Virus record (IMG/VR): IMGVR_UViG_3300030103_003280
Location: 2,659 to 32,091 of that record
DNA length: 29,433 bases
Direction: 5' to 3' (one strand)
Source of the DNA: a virus
Program-made: the position numbers and the translations under genes
In this document: positions 18,696 to 26,685 of the stretch, piece by piece
Layout: the number at the start of each line of letters is the position of its first letter
Numbering within the stretch: position 1 is the stretch's first letter
The notes under the pieces: generated by a model
Told to the model about the DNA's origin: nothing
The model's database searches: none
What the model saw: the letters and a program-made list of their open reading frames with translations, nothing else

Positions 18696-19034
18696 TTAAG
18701 ACGGTTGAGGTGTATCATCTACTGAAAATGGAGCTGTAGCTGATAAGAAAACAGTGTCACCTATTACATCTTTTGCCTCTACAATACCACCTGGCCTTTG
18801 ATTTACTTTTCTTACAAGAGCTTCTAGTTGTGTAGCTTTTAATTGTGTTATAGCCGAAGCTAATGTCACTTTTGCAGCCCAAACCTTCGTATTAGATGTT
18901 GAAGCTACGTTGTAATAAAACAACAAGTCAGCATCTGTAGGAGTGTTTGCTTCTAGTCCTACTCTGTATACATTTTCAACATTTAAATGTAAATCCTTAT
19001 CAGCATCTACTTTAAACTTCATAAAATTTGCCAT
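18696..19034 (-). CDS. Small protein encoded after the capsid gene, 112 aa, function unknown
   Basis: A 112-residue protein with no recognised domain. It begins with a basic strand-like segment (Phe-Met-Lys-Phe-Lys-Val-Asp), has a Tyr-Tyr-Asn motif near residue 41, a central helix of about residues 57-80 rich in Leu/Ala/Lys, and a Pro-rich acidic end. Small beta-rich proteins in this position are often head accessory or decoration proteins. The gene follows the capsid gene, but a terminator hairpin lies between them, so it is likely made in smaller amounts than the capsid protein. The ATG lies 20 bases beyond the T-rich tail of that hairpin. Existence is well supported by the tight operon layout; function is open. 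Confidence 0.7.
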   Translation of the reverse strand: MANFMKFKVDADKDLHLNVENVYRVGLEANTPTDADLLFYYNVASTSNTKVWAAKVTLASAITQLKATQLEALVRKVNQRPGGIVEAKDVIGDTVFLSATAPFSVDDTPQPS

Positions 19035-19054
19035 AATTTCTATTATTTAAGGGT

Positions 19055-19079
19055 TAATAAAGTGGGGATTTCTCCCCAC
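19055..19079 (-). terminator. Terminator-like hairpin after the major capsid gene
   Basis: On the minus strand a 7-base-pair stem GTGGGGA with TCCCCAC (plus-strand arms 19062-19068 and 19073-19079) encloses a GAAA loop, a stable GNRA-type tetraloop, and is followed by TTTATTAA. The T-tract is interrupted, so termination is probably partial. The capsid stop codon is 9 bases before the stem. Terminators directly after major capsid genes are common in phages and let the capsid be made in excess. Confidence 0.75.
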
Positions 19080-19088
19080 ATTATGTAA

Positions 19089-20579
19089 TTATACAGTCTT
19101 AAATAACACAAAGTTATTAGCAGCTTGTGTTACTAAACATCTTTCAGTTAAGAAGTGTACGTCCATAGCATCTAAAGCATCAGTATACGCTCCACCAACT
19201 GAACCAGTAATCCAGTTTTTGTAACGTCTATCTTCAGTTTCAGAAGCTCTATATCTCACGTGTAAGAAAGGTCGTCTTATGTTTGATCCTAACATTTGAT
19301 CGTATACTGTAGTAGTTCCAGCAGGAATTAATACACCATCAATAGAGTTAGATAAACCTCTTGTAGAAGCATCGTTTAGATATTTCCAGTCAGTTTTATA
19401 GAAGTCATAAGAACCTCTTCTAAATCCAGTAAAACCAAAGTTAAGTGCCATTTCTGATTCATTATCAAATAAACCGTAAGAAGCAGCAGCAGAAGAAGCA
19501 AAAGCTCCGTTCATTGCAGCAATCATATCATCAAAGTCTAAAGCAGTAGCTCTTTGTAAGAAAAGCATATTTTCTTCGATAGCTCCTTGCTTATCTAGAT
19601 TTTTAAGTATTTCATCGAAATCACCTAAAGCACCAGAACCAGGAGCAGCAGCTCCAGCAAATCCTTGATATACATTACCTCTTGCTTCGATAGCAGCAAA
19701 TAAACCTTGTGTACCTTTTAAATTAACAGTACCTTGATTAGGCATAGCAACCGTATGTCCAGCTAATTCACCTTCAACCATTGCCATTTCCATATAGTCT
19801 TCAAATCTTAGTCTTGTTTCAGACTCAGCTTTTAAATACCATAAGTAACCAGATGTGCCATCTTCAGTAGCAACTTCAATCCAACCAATTTGAGCAGCGT
19901 CAGAACCATTTACTTGGTACTTGTCTCTAATGATAATTGGAGAGTTGTTAAACTCACTAAAGCTAGGCTCAATTGAATCCATAGTAGCATCTGTAGACCC
20001 TTTACCAAATTCAGAACCGTAAACAAATAAGTTAATATCGTTAGCTGTAGTTAAAGCTTGTAAGTTAGCTGGAAAAGCAGCAGCAGCATAAGGCACTACA
20101 ACTATCTCAGCTACGGTAGCAGGGGCAGTTGGTTGTGTCACTGTTGATACAATAGCTTTAGAAGTAATTAAACCTGTTGCATTGTCTGCAATTAAAATAG
20201 TTTGATTTTCTTTAATAGCTACAGTATTGTTACCTCTACCATTAGTTGTTGGGTTAGCATTAGCTAATTCAATTTGAATAGTATTAGTAGGAGCAGCGGC
20301 TTTAACGTTACACTCGTTATAAGATACATGTAATCTATTTTGTTCAGACCATAATACTTGATCTGATGTCATTGGCATTTCAGCGCCAACCATTCTTAAG
20401 AAACCTGCTAACGTTCTGTTACCATATCTCTCAACTTCAGCTTCATAAAGCTCAGGTAAATACTGTTGAGCCCAGTCAGACGTACCGTCTGCAAAGTTCA
20501 AATAGTTATTATCTAATGCTTGTTTCTTTTGAGCTGGAATTAAACTTGCAGGAAAACTCCCACTTGTTGCAAAACTCAT
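19089..20579 (-). CDS. Major capsid protein (HK97-fold, crAss-like type), 496 aa
   Basis: Position after portal and scaffold, length near 490 residues and composition all fit a major capsid protein. The C-terminal third has the segment Phe-Arg-Arg-Gly-Ser-Tyr-Asp-Phe-Tyr-Lys-x-Asp-Trp-Lys-x-Leu-Asn-Asp (about residues 395-415), which I associate with crAss-like capsid proteins. Residues about 85-210 form a Thr/Ala/Val-rich beta stretch that may be an inserted surface domain. A helix-rich core (about 250-360) includes a Gly/Ala-rich loop. It builds the icosahedral shell together with the scaffold protein encoded 21 bases upstream. The leader (AAAAATATAAATT before ATG) has no Shine-Dalgarno even though this should be the most abundant product. 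HK97 fold is known for the family, not shown here. Confidence 0.85.
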   Translation of the reverse strand: MSFATSGSFPASLIPAQKKQALDNNYLNFADGTSDWAQQYLPELYEAEVERYGNRTLAGFLRMVGAEMPMTSDQVLWSEQNRLHVSYNECNVKAAAPTNTIQIELANANPTTNGRGNNTVAIKENQTILIADNATGLITSKAIVSTVTQPTAPATVAEIVVVPYAAAAFPANLQALTTANDINLFVYGSEFGKGSTDATMDSIEPSFSEFNNSPIIIRDKYQVNGSDAAQIGWIEVATEDGTSGYLWYLKAESETRLRFEDYMEMAMVEGELAGHTVAMPNQGTVNLKGTQGLFAAIEARGNVYQGFAGAAAPGSGALGDFDEILKNLDKQGAIEENMLFLQRATALDFDDMIAAMNGAFASSAAASYGLFDNESEMALNFGFTGFRRGSYDFYKTDWKYLNDASTRGLSNSIDGVLIPAGTTTVYDQMLGSNIRRPFLHVRYRASETEDRRYKNWITGSVGGAYTDALDAMDVHFLTERCLVTQAANNFVLFKTV

Positions 20580-20600
20580 AATTTATATTTTTAGTTTAAG

Positions 20601-21752
20601 TTATTTTTTTGTTTTTATTTTTAACTTAGAACTATCTACACCACTAATTGCTTTTATTTTTAATCCATTAATAAACATTTCACCAGAGCTAGTAGCTCTA
20701 ATTTCATTTGTTATATTTTTAGATTTAGCATTAACATCTCTTATAGCGTCAGTTTTACCTTGCTCGTAAAAATGTTTTGCTATTTTATCAGCGTTATTAG
20801 CAGTATACAAGGCTTTGTGATAACCTCTATAATCTTCGATTTCACCTTTTTTATCTAGGAACTTCCCAACAAAATTATTTAAATCAGATTGATTTTGAGC
20901 AACATCATTCTTGTTATTTACATTATATCTAAAAGCTTTTTCTCCAACATTATATTCAAAACCTTTGAATTCATCAGAGAATAATTTTTTAGTATTTTTT
21001 GTAAAACTTTCGTGACGTTGTTGAATCACCTTCTGTTCTTCGTTGTATCTATTGAAAAAGTCATTAGCTTTTTTTTGTTCTTTAGATACTGAAGGTTTCA
21101 ACTTGATCTCTTCATAGTATTTTTCTTTAGAACTATTTAAAAAGCTTTTGGCTTTGGCAATTTCTTCTTTGTAAGCTAGTTTTTTCTTTTTAACCACTCT
21201 TTCTTCTTCATCTTCATCCCATGCAAAATTATCATCCATTAAGAATTCTATTTCTTCTGAATTTAAATGTGGCTTGCTTACACTGTAATATTCTTTAAGT
21301 AATTGTTCTCCGTTTAACTTACTATAATCTTTATTTAGCTTGACATAGTCTTCAACAGTTCCACCAGTATTTTTCATAAAGTCTACTAACTTTTCAATGT
21401 TTTCTGGTAGTTCTATTTGTGGATTTTCTTTTACTTCTTCTTTAATTTCTTCTACAACCTCTTCAGTTTGTTTAACTTCTTTATCTGTTTCTTCTACTTT
21501 TATTTCTTCAATAATTGGAGATTCCTCAGTTTTAGTTTCTTCTACTACAGGTTGTTCAACCTTAACTTCTTCCACTTTAGTTTCTTCAACTACTTCTGGT
21601 TCAGTTTTAGTTTCTTCTTTTGGCTCTTCTTTTTTAGCCATATCTAGCTTAGTTACTTCTTTATTAGTAACTAATTTTTTAGGTTTCTTTTTTATTTTAA
21701 AGTCACCTTGTTCTAGTTCGCCAGCGGCGGTTTCTTTTATTTGTTCTGACAT
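20601..21752 (-). CDS. Putative capsid scaffolding protein with Glu/Lys-rich repeats, 383 aa
   Basis: The gene lies between portal and major capsid genes, the usual place for a scaffold. The protein is extremely charged and helical: residues 1-50 are Lys/Glu-rich, residues 54-107 hold imperfect Val-Val-Glu-Glu-Thr/Ile-Lys units, and residues 120-300 look like long helices with Asp/Glu-rich (about 173-190) and Lys-rich blocks. The last 40 residues are compact and basic, ending Lys-Ile-Lys-Thr-Lys-Lys, which could bind the acidic side of the shell as scaffold C-termini do. No protease motif is visible. The leader carries the same TATTA repeat as another gene in the window. Scaffold role is inferred from position and composition; sequence alone would not prove it. 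Confidence 0.7.
   Translation of the reverse strand: MSEQIKETAAGELEQGDFKIKKKPKKLVTNKEVTKLDMAKKEEPKEETKTEPEVVEETKVEEVKVEQPVVEETKTEESPIIEEIKVEETDKEVKQTEEVVEEIKEEVKENPQIELPENIEKLVDFMKNTGGTVEDYVKLNKDYSKLNGEQLLKEYYSVSKPHLNSEEIEFLMDDNFAWDEDEEERVVKKKKLAYKEEIAKAKSFLNSSKEKYYEEIKLKPSVSKEQKKANDFFNRYNEEQKVIQQRHESFTKNTKKLFSDEFKGFEYNVGEKAFRYNVNNKNDVAQNQSDLNNFVGKFLDKKGEIEDYRGYHKALYTANNADKIAKHFYEQGKTDAIRDVNAKSKNITNEIRATSSGEMFINGLKIKAISGVDSSKLKIKTKK
21432..21593 (-). repeat. Imperfect repeat region encoding VVEETK-like units
   Basis: Within the scaffold gene, four related units (VVEETKVEE at residues 54-62, VVEETKTEE at 69-77, IIEEIKVEE at 80-88, VVEEIKEEV at 99-107) form a low-complexity stretch. The DNA is purine-rich on the coding strand, so the opposite strand shows long Phe- or Ser-rich open frames that are artefacts. 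Such repeats can change length by slippage. Confidence 0.8.
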
Positions 21753-21766
21753 AATATAATATAATA
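21750..21766 (-). repeat. TATTA-repeat leader, copy 2 (before the scaffold gene)
   Basis: The same 17 bases, TATTATATTATATTATG on the minus strand, end at the ATG of the scaffold gene as at the 261-residue gene (17990-18006). Only 26 bases separate portal stop and scaffold start, and the repeat fills half of them. A role in ribosome recruitment or as a -10-like element is possible; chance in AT-rich DNA is not excluded. Confidence 0.4.
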
Positions 21767-21778
21767 GTTAATATAAAA

Positions 21779-24187
21779 TTATCTAGGGGCAAATTGGTCT
21801 AAACTAACTCCGCCTAAATTATCGTTACCCTTAGATTCAAAGTTGATAGGTAAACCATCTTGCTTTCTTTGGGTTATCATTTCACTCTGTTGAGTACCTT
21901 GAAGCTTAATTCTTTTGTCTTTTCTATCTTCAATTTCTTTTTCTTTTTGAGACATAACTCTAGACTGCTCTTTAGCTAGCTTAATGTTATAGTCAAATTC
22001 TTGTTGCATTAAACCTCTTTTTATCTCTGCTTCAGTCTGCATTCTTTGTATCTCAAACTGTGACTTGGCTTGTTCTACCTGGACTTTACTATTAGTTAAA
22101 GCTTCTTGTTTTTGCAACTCAGCTAAAATCGTTTTTTCTGCAGTTTCAGCTTGAGCTTGAGCTTGAGACTGTATTTGCTGAAGTTTTAGCTCTTGATCTT
22201 TAGCTTGCTTTTCTTGTCTTCTTTTCTTAAGTAAAGTATTTGCTAATTTTAAATTGTTTACATTTCTGATGTCAATAGCGTCTTCTAAATCTATAGATTG
22301 AGTAGATAAAGCTACTTGAATGTTTTGTTCTAATTTAGCTTTTTCTTCGTCATCAGGTTCTAATTCTATAAATATACCAAAATCGTGCATGTTGACACTA
22401 GTTAATTCGTCTAGTGTATTAGTATTAAAATTAGATATACTATTTATCAAAGACATTCTAGTCAAAGGAAACATTAGAGAGTCACTAACTCTTAATGATA
22501 TATTTTCACAAGTTCTAAGTGTTAAATATAAACTTGCTTGAAGAATATGTCTTGTAGCCGTATTTGAATTAGCTGCAGCAAGCTTTTGTATACCTACTAA
22601 AGAATTTTTATCTGGAACACTACCATCTCTAGCTTCATTAAGCCCGGTAACATCTCTAATCATTTGTAAATAGTAATTATACGTCTGAATTAAAGAATTT
22701 ATTTTGGCTCCTCCAGAAGAAGATTGAAGTTCTTGTACAGGTATTTTACCTCTGTTAATTTCACCATCTTGAGTTAAAGATCTACCTATAACACTACCAG
22801 TTTGAAAATACATATTCAAAGCTTCAGCTGGATTATAGTTAGTACCATTACCTAGATCTACTTCTGCTAAACCATCCATGTCTAAATAAACTCCATCAGG
22901 AACCATTCTAGACATTACTTGTTGAAGTTTTAAATGAGTGAGCTGTATCATGTCAGCAAACCCAGTTACTCTACTTACTAAGCTTTCTATTCTACCTTGA
23001 TACATTCTAGGTGCCGTTATAGTATAACTAAGATTTACTTTACTTGTATCAGCATAAGGTCTTGTCATATTTTCTGCCAAACGCCAATCAAGCATTTCTT
23101 CCATGCCTAACACTTTAGCTCCACTATATAGTGTTTCTATACTTCTAGAAGCTTTTTTAAAGTTGTCTGTTTCTTTTACTTCTAAAAAAGTATCTTCTTT
23201 TTCAATAGTTTTTTCTAACCCTGTAGCAGTAGTTTTTATTTTAAACACTTGGTCAATATAACTTTTCCACTCAAAATATAATACTTGAACTGTATTCTGA
23301 TCGTATCTACCATTAAAATTAGGCGAATAAGCTGTGTTACCTGTGTAGTTTTGTAGTTTTTTAACTTGTTCTGGAGTTAAACTAGGAAATTGTTTTTTAA
23401 GTTCTACTATAGGAACATTTTTAACTTCACCTACGTAGTATACATCTTCAAAGTTAGGATCGTTAGTATATGAGTATACTATGTTAGAAGGATCAACATA
23501 ATCAATAACTATTCCTTCAGCTGGATTCCATGAAGTTTTAACACAAGATATTCCTAAAACTGTTAAATCATAATTAAGTCTTTTTCTAATTAAATGATAT
23601 TTGTTTTTATCTAATATTTGTGAAATAAGTTCTTCTTCTGCAACTTCTATAGATTGTTTATAATCCATTTGCATATGTGCTGGAATATCTTCTAATGTTT
23701 CAGGAGTATTTTTAGCAGTGGATTCAGATAGATCTATACCAAATTGCTGCATAACCATTTCATTAAACTTTTTAGCCTCTATGTCCATCATTATTCGCTG
23801 AGCATATAAAGTTCTTTTTCTTAATGAGGTAGGATCTTGAGCTAAAGCTTTTACTTCATAAGATCTTTGAGACATGCCATTAACAACAATATCTACAAAC
23901 TTAGGAATAATAGGTACAGGTTTCCAGTCTAGGTTTAAATAAGATAAATCTCCATTTATAGCTAGTTCATCTTTATATTTTTGTACTGGCTGTTCTGCTC
24001 TAGCGTAAAGTCTTAAATTATGAAAGTTATTGTAGTTTGTCATGTATCTATAACCAACTCCTTGTGAATTTCTAAACCATTCACCTTCAATAGCTCTCGC
24101 AACTTTTAAACCATATTCGTAAGTAGCTTTCTCAGCAGCAGGTACGACCTGGTCCGGAAATGTACTATATGTAGTTGTAGCTTGCAT
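21779..24187 (-). CDS. Portal protein (crAss-like type), 802 aa
   Basis: Directly after TerL (3 bases) and before scaffold and capsid, with the large size (about 800 residues) seen in crAss-like portals. The N-terminal part contains the segment Asn-Gly-Asp-Leu-Ser-Tyr-Leu-Asn-Leu-Asp-Trp-Lys-Pro-Val-Pro-Ile-Ile-Pro-Lys-Phe (about residues 77-96), which I recognise from that family. A wing/stem region follows through about residue 600. Residues about 650-770 are an uninterrupted Gln/Glu/Lys/Ala-rich helix, as in portal barrels that reach into the capsid. The dodecameric portal is the DNA entry and exit channel and the docking site for TerL and the ring proteins. Function is well supported by order and resemblance; the barrel reading is from composition. 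Confidence 0.9.
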   Translation of the reverse strand: MQATTTYSTFPDQVVPAAEKATYEYGLKVARAIEGEWFRNSQGVGYRYMTNYNNFHNLRLYARAEQPVQKYKDELAINGDLSYLNLDWKPVPIIPKFVDIVVNGMSQRSYEVKALAQDPTSLRKRTLYAQRIMMDIEAKKFNEMVMQQFGIDLSESTAKNTPETLEDIPAHMQMDYKQSIEVAEEELISQILDKNKYHLIRKRLNYDLTVLGISCVKTSWNPAEGIVIDYVDPSNIVYSYTNDPNFEDVYYVGEVKNVPIVELKKQFPSLTPEQVKKLQNYTGNTAYSPNFNGRYDQNTVQVLYFEWKSYIDQVFKIKTTATGLEKTIEKEDTFLEVKETDNFKKASRSIETLYSGAKVLGMEEMLDWRLAENMTRPYADTSKVNLSYTITAPRMYQGRIESLVSRVTGFADMIQLTHLKLQQVMSRMVPDGVYLDMDGLAEVDLGNGTNYNPAEALNMYFQTGSVIGRSLTQDGEINRGKIPVQELQSSSGGAKINSLIQTYNYYLQMIRDVTGLNEARDGSVPDKNSLVGIQKLAAANSNTATRHILQASLYLTLRTCENISLRVSDSLMFPLTRMSLINSISNFNTNTLDELTSVNMHDFGIFIELEPDDEEKAKLEQNIQVALSTQSIDLEDAIDIRNVNNLKLANTLLKKRRQEKQAKDQELKLQQIQSQAQAQAETAEKTILAELQKQEALTNSKVQVEQAKSQFEIQRMQTEAEIKRGLMQQEFDYNIKLAKEQSRVMSQKEKEIEDRKDKRIKLQGTQQSEMITQRKQDGLPINFESKGNDNLGGVSLDQFAPR

Positions 24188-24190
24188 ATA

Positions 24191-26413
24191 TTAATTAATT
24201 TTTGATATTACGCCGGTATTATCATAAGTTCTAATACCAAGATTTATTTTATTAGTAATTTTGTTAGGCACAGGTCTATATAAATTTTTATTACAAGCCA
24301 TTATAGCAAGTCCTGAGCTTATAGTAGCATCGTGCTTAGTTCTACTGTTTATATTAAAAACAGCCCAATCTTCTAATGTTCTTTGATGATACATATCACC
24401 ATATGAATTATCTTTAGATCCTACAAATTTTTCAATATAACTTTCCACAGCAGCGGCGTGAGCTTGCTTTATATCCTCACTTGAGTTAGGTATTCCACCT
24501 ATCTCTCTCTCCGTTATAGATAATTTATTAATAAGCTTATCAGGCCTATTCATTGAAAAACCTCTATAACCTCTACGCTTAAAATAGTACAGTAGTCTTG
24601 GTTTGTTGTTTTCGCAAAGTAAAGGCATGCCGTAAAATACACAAGCCATTAACACATCTTCAAAGAATATCTCAGCAGTTTGAGGTCTAGCTATATACTC
24701 TAAGAAGAAATGATTAGAAGGAGCTTCCTCCATAGAAAACTTAGTTAAACCATGAAGCGCTCCATTAGAACCTTTACCATCAACAGTACCACTAATATCA
24801 TAACTATCACAACCAAAAGCACCAATATGTTCGTTACCAGGGTATTTAATTCCATTTTTTATAATCACTCGATTTTGAAGATTTTTAGGTGGAACCCAGC
24901 TAATTCTAAATCTACCATCATTATTAGGATGAAAAATAACACTGGTATCTTTAATACCGTTCACCCAACTAAAACTTCCTTTAGTTACATTTAAGCTATT
25001 ATTTAAAGAATCATTATAATCTATTTGTTCATAGATTTTTACTAAATTAAATAAACTTTGTTTTGTTTCATCTCTAAAAGCATGAGCTTCAGTTCTTGGG
25101 AATTGTCTATAATACTCGTTTAAACTATCTTGATCAGACTTTAAGCCTTCAACCTCGTTTTCCCAGTGTTCAATAACGCCTGTTGTAATTTCAAAACCGT
25201 CAACTCCTTTGATTGGATCTTCTTTTCCAATGAAAACAGGTGATCCGTAAGAATCCATGAATCCTTCGTAGTTCCATTCCATAGGGACGAACAAAGAATA
25301 GAGTCCAGAAGAAGTTTGTCCATTTCTATTTCTTTTTGTAACGTCTGAATTATAGTATAATTTTTTGAAGTTGTTTCCACCTTTGTCTAATGAGTTAGAT
25401 GTTGAGCCCATCATACACTTACCTACGATTCTAGAACCAAGACGCAATGTAGTTTTTGTAACTCTCCAGTTATTTAATATATTATCAGGTCTCTCCCATT
25501 TGCCACTTTCATCATGTGCTAATAGCTTTAACTTTTCACCGTCATAAGAGTTGTCACCAGTATTTTTCCAGTCAATAGTTGTATCAAGCCCGTCTAGTTC
25601 TCTTAATTGTTCATTGCTTTCAAGCTTCCTTCTAGTAAACTTTGAAGCTGGAACTCTGTATGCAAGTTCTGTTTTAGGACGATCCATACCGTCTTGTATC
25701 GGTTTGAAGAAAAACGGATAGTTAACGGATATTGGAACGACTTTATCTGTAAACATTTTTTTAGCATCTGCTCCAGATTTAGACAATATACCGAATCTGG
25801 AGTCACTAGATATTGTTGCTTGGTTAACAAGCTCGGCCGAGGACATAAATGAAAATCCAGATCGTCTGTTTTTAAGATAGCACATGCCGTAACATCTGTT
25901 ATCTGCCTTGCATGCTTCCCAAAATAAAAAGAATAATCTATTTGCTTCTCTGTAATCTGGTGCTCCAACGTCGATCTTTGACCATTGTAAGTACATGTAA
26001 TGAGTACCAGTAATATAAGTAGGAGTACCGTTATTATAGAACCAGTAACCTTGCTCTCTTCTTTTAAATTCTTCATCTATATAATCGTACCATTTTTCTT
26101 TAAAATCAGCTGGATATTCTTCCCAGTCAAACCTATTTTTAATCCTACTTAACTCTTTTGGATATTCTGCTTTTTCCCAGCGTTGCTCCGCTTTTTCTTT
26201 ACTTCGTTTAAACGGTTCATCTGCTGTTGGTAGAGCAATTCTGAGATTCTGTATTTCAATGATTTGTCCAATTTTTCCAGTTTTACTTATTACTATAAAA
26301 TCATAATCAGAGTTATAACCATACTCCCATTTTTTAAATCTATTGTTTTTAGCTAGTATCTTAGGATTTACAACGTCTTTAATTTCTTTCCAAAGGGTTT
26401 GTTTGTAACTCAT
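24191..26413 (-). CDS. terL: Terminase large subunit, 740 aa
   Basis: The packaging motor: an N-terminal ATPase that drives DNA into the head and a C-terminal RNase H-fold nuclease that cuts it. Seen in order: a divergent Walker A, KNRRSGFSFM at 181-190; Walker B LLAHDE at 297-302 with catalytic E302; coupling motif MGSTSNS at 335-341; nuclease aspartate D536 in Phe-Gly-Cys-Asp-Ser-Tyr-Asp; a second acidic residue E601; and D695 in Lys-His-Asp-Ala. The Walker A lacks the Lys next to the Ser (Gly-Phe-Ser). The first 120 residues are a charged extension. The ATG overlaps the small upstream gene by four bases (ATGA). This is the only gene with a fair Shine-Dalgarno-like sequence (GGGAG six bases before ATG), which lies inside the upstream gene. 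Length and motifs fit crAss-like and marine podovirus terminases. Confidence 0.93.
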   Translation of the reverse strand: MSYKQTLWKEIKDVVNPKILAKNNRFKKWEYGYNSDYDFIVISKTGKIGQIIEIQNLRIALPTADEPFKRSKEKAEQRWEKAEYPKELSRIKNRFDWEEYPADFKEKWYDYIDEEFKRREQGYWFYNNGTPTYITGTHYMYLQWSKIDVGAPDYREANRLFFLFWEACKADNRCYGMCYLKNRRSGFSFMSSAELVNQATISSDSRFGILSKSGADAKKMFTDKVVPISVNYPFFFKPIQDGMDRPKTELAYRVPASKFTRRKLESNEQLRELDGLDTTIDWKNTGDNSYDGEKLKLLAHDESGKWERPDNILNNWRVTKTTLRLGSRIVGKCMMGSTSNSLDKGGNNFKKLYYNSDVTKRNRNGQTSSGLYSLFVPMEWNYEGFMDSYGSPVFIGKEDPIKGVDGFEITTGVIEHWENEVEGLKSDQDSLNEYYRQFPRTEAHAFRDETKQSLFNLVKIYEQIDYNDSLNNSLNVTKGSFSWVNGIKDTSVIFHPNNDGRFRISWVPPKNLQNRVIIKNGIKYPGNEHIGAFGCDSYDISGTVDGKGSNGALHGLTKFSMEEAPSNHFFLEYIARPQTAEIFFEDVLMACVFYGMPLLCENNKPRLLYYFKRRGYRGFSMNRPDKLINKLSITEREIGGIPNSSEDIKQAHAAAVESYIEKFVGSKDNSYGDMYHQRTLEDWAVFNINSRTKHDATISSGLAIMACNKNLYRPVPNKITNKINLGIRTYDNTGVISKIN

Positions 26414-26685
26414 TTGCTTCTCCCTTCTGCAAAACCTTTAAAAGTTTTTTGTTCTTTAAGTTCTTTTGGTTTTTCATTTAACATATCTTCTTCTAGTTGG
26501 ATTCTGTTAAGTATTTCAAAAGCATCGAATATAGCAAGTTTTTTTGTTGCGGCAGCATTTTTTAATCTATCAGCGCTTACATCATCGTCTGAGTCAACAA
26601 TCTTTTCTTTTGCTACCTTAATAAGTTCCTCAACTGCTTTTTGCCCAGCTTGGATTATTTTCTTCTTCGTTTCCTTGGTATTCAT
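26410..26685 (-). CDS. Small helical protein in the terminase small subunit position, 91 aa
   Basis: A 91-residue, all-helical, charged protein encoded directly upstream of TerL and overlapping it by ATGA. A helix with Lys-Lys-Leu-Ala-Ile-Phe-Asp-Ala-Phe-Glu-Ile-Leu (about residues 48-59) follows a stretch Ala-Asp-Arg-Leu-Lys-Asn-Ala-Ala-Ala-Thr, and the C-terminus is basic (Gly-Phe-Ala-Glu-Gly-Arg-Ser-Lys). I associate this helix pattern with small proteins before TerL in marine phages. A terminase small subunit would bind the packaging site and regulate TerL; that role is inferred from position and size. The ATG at 26685 is the only one that keeps the N-terminal helix, but it makes the gene overlap the previous one by 56 bases in another frame. 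Confidence 0.65.
   Translation of the reverse strand: MNTKETKKKIIQAGQKAVEELIKVAKEKIVDSDDDVSADRLKNAAATKKLAIFDAFEILNRIQLEEDMLNEKPKELKEQKTFKGFAEGRSK

Noticed and set aside
21397-21759. Plus-strand Ser-rich and Phe-rich open frames opposite the scaffold gene
   Set aside because: They are the antisense of the Glu/Lys repeat region and have the low complexity expected from that.
17990-21766. The two TATTA leader copies as a recombination or phage promoter repeat
   Set aside because: Only two copies of simple AT sequence, 3.7 kb apart, with no third conserved element; kept only as a low-confidence leader repeat.
25141-25380. Minus-strand 79-residue frame inside terL
   Set aside because: Fully contained in terL in another frame, with no start signal or family resemblance.
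25603-26076. Minus-strand open frame of 157 residues with a lipoprotein-like hydrophobic start
   Set aside because: It lies wholly inside terL in another frame. The terL frame here holds the ATPase motifs, so the membrane-like start is a frame-shift artefact of aromatic-rich codons.
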